Shown here: piece after piece, positions 59,552-64,000 of the stretch
Position numbering within the stretch: position 1 is the stretch's first letter
Layout of the letters: every line of letters begins with the position of its first letter
From: an uncultured beta proteobacterium
GTDB taxonomy: Bacteria; Pseudomonadota; Gammaproteobacteria; Burkholderiales; SG8-39
Direction of reading: 5' to 3'
DNA length: 64,000 bases
NCBI GenBank assembly: GCA_902826155.1
Contig: CADEDU010000003.1
Location: 17,869-81,868, forward strand
Program-made: the position numbers and the translations under genes
The notes under the pieces: generated by a model
The model's database searches: none
The model's input: the letters and a program-made list of their open reading frames with translations, nothing else
Told to the model about the DNA's origin: nothing

Positions 59552-60276
59552 TGACCGAAGTTCGCGTGCCCTACGAGCTGAACGGCCGGCGCTATGAAGG
59601 CATGCTGATGGTCCCCGACGGCCTGCGCGGCCCGCGCCCGGCAGTGTTCGTGCAGCCCGACTGGAAGGGGGTTTGCGGCTCCACCATCGCGCAGTCGCGC
59701 GAAGTCGCGGGCAGTGAATATGTGGTGCTGATGGCCGACATGTATGGCGTGGACTACGGGGGCGATTCGCTCACGCGCGAGCAGCTCGCCACCGGCATGC
59801 GCGCGGTCCATCGTGACCGCGCGTTCACGCTTGCTTGCGGTGCGCGTGCGCACGAAGCGCTTCTTGCCGAGGCCAGCGCGCGGGGTCTGGTGGATACAAC
59901 GCGCGTGGCGGCGCTGGGCTACTGCGCAGGCGGCGGCTTCGTGCTCGAACAGGCGCGTGAGGGCATCGACTGGAAAGGCGTGGTGGTATTCCACGTTACC
60001 AATCCGAATCCCGTCGTACCCGACACCCCGTGCAAGATCAAAGGGCGCGTGTTGGCAGTGCACGGATCGGTCGACCCTGTCACCCCGAAGGCGATGATGG
60101 ATGCGTTCGAAGCCGAGTTGAGCGCCGCCAAGGTCGACTGGCAGGTCATGATGTTCGGCGGCGCCGTGCACTCGTTCTGCGACCCCACCGCGAACTTCGG
60201 ACCATCGCAATACGACGAGCGCTTGTGCCGACAGTCGTACCGGCTGATGCGGGATTTTCTGGGGGAGGTGTTGTAG
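59551..60276 (+). CDS. Dienelactone hydrolase family protein
   Basis: This 241-residue alpha/beta-hydrolase of the dienelactone hydrolase family has the Cys nucleophile in ALGYCAGGGFV (Cys125), an acid in HGSVDPVTP (Asp175) and His207 (GGAVHSFCD). These enzymes hydrolyse dienelactones or related esters in aromatic degradation. It overlaps the DctP stop by one base, so both proteins are made together, suggesting that its substrate comes from the TRAP receptor's ligand. Confidence 0.88.
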   Translation: MTEVRVPYELNGRRYEGMLMVPDGLRGPRPAVFVQPDWKGVCGSTIAQSREVAGSEYVVLMADMYGVDYGGDSLTREQLATGMRAVHRDRAFTLACGARAHEALLAEASARGLVDTTRVAALGYCAGGGFVLEQAREGIDWKGVVVFHVTNPNPVVPDTPCKIKGRVLAVHGSVDPVTPKAMMDAFEAELSAAKVDWQVMMFGGAVHSFCDPTANFGPSQYDERLCRQSYRLMRDFLGEVL

Positions 60277-60343
60277 GGCGCTGCTACGGGTTGCTGCGTG
60301 GAACAAGCGTTTGCGGCGTCGGGCAAGATTTCGATCTGCACCG

Positions 60344-62452
60344 CTACGCGCGTCCGCCGGGAACGATCACGCAGTCGAGCGCCACGCACCCCTTCCCTTC
60401 CGCCAACACGGCGAGCGGATTGATTTCGACCTCGCTCACCTCGCCGGCGAAATCGGCAATGAACCTCGACAGCGCGGCGACGGTGGGTGCGATCGCGCGC
60501 TTGTCGGCGGGCGGTGCTCCGCGCCAGCCTTCCAGCAGACGCGCGACCCGCGTGGCAGATAGCGCTTCCAACGCCTCGTCTTCGGCGATCGGCGCGATGC
60601 GCACGGATACGTCTTTATAGAGTTCGACGTTGACGCCGCCCGCGCCGACGACGACGAGCGGACCGAAATCCGGATCGACGCGCGCCCCAACCAGGATCTC
60701 CGCCACCGACGTAACCATGGCCTGGACGAGAAAGCCGGCAAGCGCACCACCATGCGCGGTCTGCATCGCCTGCGCTGCTTCGCGAACGGCGTCGGCATTG
60801 CCAAGGCGCAACTTCACCAGCCCCGCCTCGGTCTTGTGCAGCATGCCCGGGACGATGCCCTTCAGCACCACCGGAAAGCCGATCGTTACCGCGGCCTGCA
60901 CCGCGCCGTCGGCGCTCTGCTCGAATCGCTCAGCGGGTCCGGTCACGCCATAGCTCGCAAGAATGCGCCGCGCTTCGTGCTCGGCAGGTGGCCGCGCGCC
61001 GCGGAACGGCGCGAACAGCGCGCGCGCCGGATCGCGTTCGCGTGCGTCGGCCGCGGCCGCGATCGATCGAGGTGAACGCGTCGCCCAGTGCGCATAGCGT
61101 CCGATCGCTGCCATGCCTTCGCGTGTGCCGCGCAGATACGGCACTTGCGCCTCACGGGCTGCGCGCGCGAGCTCCGGATGGGGCTGGTCCGAAAGATTGG
61201 TGATCGCGATCAACGGCTTTCCCGCGGCCTGCGCGCCGCGCGCCACAGCGGAAAGAAGCGTCGCGTAACGCGCCGCCTGTTGCGCGCCCAGTCCGGTGGG
61301 CGCGTCCTGCATCAGCACCAACGCGCCCACCTCTGCTTCCTCGCCGATCGCGCGCGCGCAGCCCTCGGCCACGCTCGGGTCGTAGAGCCCCGCCCAGGTG
61401 AGATCGAGCGGATTGGACAGATGCGAGAACGCCGGCATGAGCGGCGCGATCTTCGCTTCGGCCGCTCCCAGCGGTGCGAAGTGCACGCCGTATTCCTCCG
61501 CCGCATCGAGCCCGAGCGCGATCTCGCCGCCCGAGATCGACAACGCACCGATCTTGCGCGTGCGCGGACGCGTGCGCAGGCCCGCGGCCACGGCTGCCGT
61601 CTCCAAGAGTTCATCCAACGAGAACACCTGGATCGCTCCGGCAGCGGCAAGCGCCGCGTCGCACGCCTCGACGCTGCCGGCGACCGCACCGGTGTGCGCC
61701 ATTACCGCGGCCTGCGCCCGCTCCGATCGTCCGCTCTTCAAGACGATGACCGGCTTGCCGGCATCGGCCGCGCGCCGGGCCATCGCCATGAAGCGCGCGG
61801 GCTGCCGAATCTGCTCAGCGAAGACGATGATGGTGCGGACTTTCGCATCGTCGATCAGCGGCTCGAGAAAGTCCGCCGTGGTCGTCACGGCCTCGTTGCC
61901 GGCGGTGATCAGATGCGAGAGGCCCAGCCCCCGTGCCGAGTTGAGCAACGCGATACCGATCGAGCCGCTTTGCACGATCGCGGCAACGCCGCCGCGCGGT
62001 ACTGCATCGGGCAGCGAAGTGCCGAACAGTGCGGTGCGTCCGGCGAAATTGAGGTAACCAAGGCAGTTCGGTCCGCAAGCGGCCAGACCATTGGCGCGCG
62101 CATATGCAGCGAACGCGTCCTGCAGGCGCCGCCCCTCTTCGCCTGCGTCGGCGAATCCGCTGGACAGAATGGCAAGCCCGCCCGCGCGGCGTTCGACCGC
62201 CTGATGCGCGATCTCCATCACGCTCTCGGCCTTGACCGCGACGAACACCGCGTCGAGCTCGCCTTTGATGTCGAGCAGGGTCGGCACCGTCGGGCGGCCG
62301 AACAACTCCGCCTTGTTGGGATTGACGAGGTGGACCTCGCCTTCGAACCCGACGTGCTCCAGCGCTTTCCAGGCGTTGAAGCCCGGGCCGATCTTGTCGG
62401 AAGCACCGACGATCGCAACGGAGCGCGGGTATAGCAGGCGCCGCAGTGACAT
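60344..62452 (-). CDS. ADP-forming acyl-CoA synthetase, fused alpha-beta
   Basis: This 702-residue enzyme joins the two subunits of archaeal-type ADP-forming acetyl-CoA synthetase in one chain. In order it has a CoA-binding Rossmann domain (IVGASDKIGPGFNAWKAL), a succinyl-CoA ligase-like domain with the phosphohistidine loop region (AVMAHTGAVAGSVEACDAAL), a connecting ligase domain (LSISGGEIALGLDAA) and a C-terminal ATP-grasp domain (FPVVLKGIVPGMLHKTEAGL and VGARVDPDFGPLVVVGAGG). It interconverts acyl-CoA, ADP and Pi with acid, ATP and CoA. It follows an enoyl-CoA hydratase by 21 bases. Confidence 0.9.
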   Translation of the reverse strand: MSLRRLLYPRSVAIVGASDKIGPGFNAWKALEHVGFEGEVHLVNPNKAELFGRPTVPTLLDIKGELDAVFVAVKAESVMEIAHQAVERRAGGLAILSSGFADAGEEGRRLQDAFAAYARANGLAACGPNCLGYLNFAGRTALFGTSLPDAVPRGGVAAIVQSGSIGIALLNSARGLGLSHLITAGNEAVTTTADFLEPLIDDAKVRTIIVFAEQIRQPARFMAMARRAADAGKPVIVLKSGRSERAQAAVMAHTGAVAGSVEACDAALAAAGAIQVFSLDELLETAAVAAGLRTRPRTRKIGALSISGGEIALGLDAAEEYGVHFAPLGAAEAKIAPLMPAFSHLSNPLDLTWAGLYDPSVAEGCARAIGEEAEVGALVLMQDAPTGLGAQQAARYATLLSAVARGAQAAGKPLIAITNLSDQPHPELARAAREAQVPYLRGTREGMAAIGRYAHWATRSPRSIAAAADARERDPARALFAPFRGARPPAEHEARRILASYGVTGPAERFEQSADGAVQAAVTIGFPVVLKGIVPGMLHKTEAGLVKLRLGNADAVREAAQAMQTAHGGALAGFLVQAMVTSVAEILVGARVDPDFGPLVVVGAGGVNVELYKDVSVRIAPIAEDEALEALSATRVARLLEGWRGAPPADKRAIAPTVAALSRFIADFAGEVSEVEINPLAVLAEGKGCVALDCVIVPGGRA

Positions 62453-62473
62453 GCTCGATCCTGAGACGCCGGC

Positions 62474-63256
62474 TCAGACTTTCTGGAACCGCGGCTCGCG
62501 CTTCTCGGCGAATGCCGCCGGGCCCTCGTGCGCATCCGGGTGAGCGAACATCATCTCGCACAGCTCGAGTTCCAGCTCGACCATGCCATCCCAGCTTCGA
62601 CGCAGATTCCCCGCTACCGCCTGACGGGTGGCGCGAATGGCAGTAGGCGAAGCCTTGCAGATGCGCGTGGCCATCTTCAGGCACTCGTCCATCAGCGCCG
62701 CTCGAGGCACCACCTTGGTGACCAGGCCCATTTCGGCAGCCTCCTTCGGTCCGAAATTCTCACCGAGCAGCAGGATGTCGAGTGCCTTGTTGCGCCCGAC
62801 GTAACGCGGCAGCCGCGTAAGACCCATGCCCCAGGAAGGCAGGATGCCAAGGTAGGCATCGCCGGCGCGGAACACCGTGTTGTCCGCGGCGACGCGGATG
62901 TCGCAGATCCAGCCAAGCGCAGTGCCGCCGCCGATGCAGTAGCCGTGGAGCGCGGCGATGACCGGGAGCTTGCCGTTCTCGATCCGATTGAGCGTGTTGC
63001 GGCCCAACGTGCGGAACGCGCGCGCGTTCTCGGGGTCGCCGAAGTCTTTCTCCTCGCGCAGGTCGCCGCCCGCGCAGAACGCTTTCTCGCCGCTGCCGGC
63101 GAGGATGATGACCCGCGCGTCGTCCTCCCGCTCGGCGCGGTCGAATGCAGCGTTCAGCGCGTTGAGCACCTTGGTGGATACGGCGTTCACCGGCGCGTTG
63201 TTGAGCGTGATGGTGACGATCTGGTCTTGCCTGTCATACAGCACGAGTTCCGACAC
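62474..63256 (-). CDS. Enoyl-CoA hydratase/isomerase family protein
   Basis: This 260-residue crotonase-fold protein has the oxyanion-hole sequences GEKAFCAGGDLREE and GYCIGGGTALGWICDIRVAA. The two Glu residues of classical enoyl-CoA hydratase are not evident: the segment reads RAGDAYLGILPSWGMGLTRL. It may therefore be an isomerase, a hydrolase or another crotonase activity. It is co-transcribed with the ADP-forming acyl-CoA synthetase and the Bug receptor upstream. Confidence 0.88.
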   Translation of the reverse strand: MSELVLYDRQDQIVTITLNNAPVNAVSTKVLNALNAAFDRAEREDDARVIILAGSGEKAFCAGGDLREEKDFGDPENARAFRTLGRNTLNRIENGKLPVIAALHGYCIGGGTALGWICDIRVAADNTVFRAGDAYLGILPSWGMGLTRLPRYVGRNKALDILLLGENFGPKEAAEMGLVTKVVPRAALMDECLKMATRICKASPTAIRATRQAVAGNLRRSWDGMVELELELCEMMFAHPDAHEGPAAFAEKREPRFQKV

Positions 63257-63326
63257 GAACGGGTTCCTTCCCTGTTGCTATTGCACGATCGATCGCACGC
63301 GATCTGTTGAACGCTTGATTGCAGTC

Positions 63327-64000
63327 TTACTGGTCGACCTTGATGCCGGCCTTGCGGATCACCGTGCCCCACAGCTCGGTCTCGGCCTGCATCCGGGCGG
63401 CCATTGCCTCCACCGTGCCACCGGTCTGCACGAACCCCTGCTGCAGCAGCTTGTCCTTCATCTCCGGCGTTTTCAGGATGTCGTTGATGGTGCGATTGAG
63501 CAGGCCGACTACCGGCTCGGGGGTCGCGGCCGGCGCCATGAGGAAAATCCAGGTAGCGAGATTCACGTCGGGCAGGCCCGCTTCCTTGAATGTGGGCAGG
63601 TCGGGAAACGCCGGGTGACGCACCGGCGAAGCGAGCGCGAGGAAGCGCACCCGCCCGCTCTGCACCATCGGCAGCACCGGCCCGGGGTTCTCCATGTTGA
63701 AGTCCACCTGACCACCGGCCAGCGCCGGAACCGACTGGCCGCTGCCCTTGTACGGAATGTGCGTGGCCTGCACGCCGGTGGCCTGCTTGAACCACTCGGC
63801 GCTCATGTGCAGCGTCGTCCCCGGGCCGGCCGACCCGTAGTTCATGGTCGGCGCTTTCCGGGCGGCTTCGACGAACTCGCGCACCGTCGTCATGCTCCAC
63901 TTCTGCGTGTTGACCGCCAGCACGATGGGCAGGTCGGCGAGGCTCACCACGGGACGCAACTGCTTCGTATGATCGTAGGGCAGCTTGTTGCCGAACAGCG
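63327..64000 (-). CDS. Bug/TctC-family receptor, partial at right edge
   Basis: This is the C-terminal part (about 225 residues) of a Bug-type periplasmic receptor whose N-terminus lies beyond base 64000. The visible part begins LFGNKLPYDHTKQLRPVVSL and contains THIPYKGSGQSVPALAGGQV and FPDLPTFKEAGLPDVNLATW, all hallmarks. It lies 70 bases upstream of the enoyl-CoA hydratase in the same direction. No TctAB genes are visible in the window. Confidence 0.92.
   Translation of the reverse strand, partial: LFGNKLPYDHTKQLRPVVSLADLPIVLAVNTQKWSMTTVREFVEAARKAPTMNYGSAGPGTTLHMSAEWFKQATGVQATHIPYKGSGQSVPALAGGQVDFNMENPGPVLPMVQSGRVRFLALASPVRHPAFPDLPTFKEAGLPDVNLATWIFLMAPAATPEPVVGLLNRTINDILKTPEMKDKLLQQGFVQTGGTVEAMAARMQAETELWGTVIRKAGIKVDQ

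Overview
The window is high-GC chromosomal DNA from a heterotrophic proteobacterium, most likely a betaproteobacterium of the Burkholderiales type. I base this on the four Bug/TctC extracytoplasmic receptors (a family strongly expanded in that group), three branched-chain-type (Liv) ABC systems, a PEP-CTERM protein and CoA-thioester catabolic enzymes. I found no rRNA, tRNA, CRISPR array, integrase or insertion sequence. I also recognised no DNA-binding transcriptional regulator in 64 kb.

Layout. 1-4643: a first livKHMGF cluster on the minus strand, cut by the left edge. 4835-7336: dimeric dUTPase, class II aldolase and a Bug receptor. 7551-9267: a membrane dCache-HAMP protein with no output domain, followed by a PATAN/DUF4388-like protein. 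9286-24190: fifteen co-directional minus-strand genes. They begin with an APH-like phosphotransferase, then a Bug receptor translationally coupled to an ATPase and permease of the nitrate/sulfonate type, an N-acyl-D-amino-acid deacylase, an Asp/Glu-racemase-family protein, a SsuA/NMT1-type binding protein, an acyl-CoA dehydrogenase, a GST, a 2-hydroxyacid dehydrogenase and a second Liv system. 24395-27076: a secreted copper-radical (galactose oxidase-like) oxidase with a ricin-type lectin tail, and a RidA-family protein. 27179-31912: a minus-strand operon with two-subunit aconitase X, an alcohol dehydrogenase, a fumarylacetoacetase-family enzyme and a lipoprotein metallo-hydrolase. 32042-34875: a terminator, a PEP-CTERM protein, a Tat-exported intradiol dioxygenase and an HtrA-like protein that has lost its catalytic triad. 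35000-42107: a DUF1992 protein with a probable frameshift, two divergent MFS transporters, a FadH-like dienoyl-CoA reductase, a MetE-C-like methyltransferase and cofD (coenzyme F420 synthesis).

42164-46842 is the most distinctive segment. It is a compact, translationally coupled lasso-peptide-type RiPP cluster on the minus strand. Its order is precursor (a 59-residue gene), cyclase, fused RRE-protease and ABC exporter, with cofD 56 bases downstream. The precursor has the YxxPxL recognition motif of a lasso leader, but its acid and its threonine are not where canonical lasso precursors have them.

47394-64000: an alpha/beta hydrolase with a Cys nucleophile, a nitronate monooxygenase-family protein and a third complete livKHMGF on the plus strand. 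These are followed by a cupin/Bug/dihydroxyphthalate decarboxylase-like operon, a GST-DUF938-DctP-dienelactone hydrolase operon, and a fused ADP-forming acyl-CoA synthetase with an enoyl-CoA hydratase and a Bug receptor cut by the right edge.

Together the genes describe scavenging of many small organic acids, amino acids or amides through high-affinity binding proteins, activation to CoA thioesters and beta-oxidation-like processing, with one secondary-metabolite locus inserted. Specific substrates cannot be read from sequence. A recurring oddity is short tandem repeats (12-18 bases) placed at gene boundaries, two of them across stop codons.
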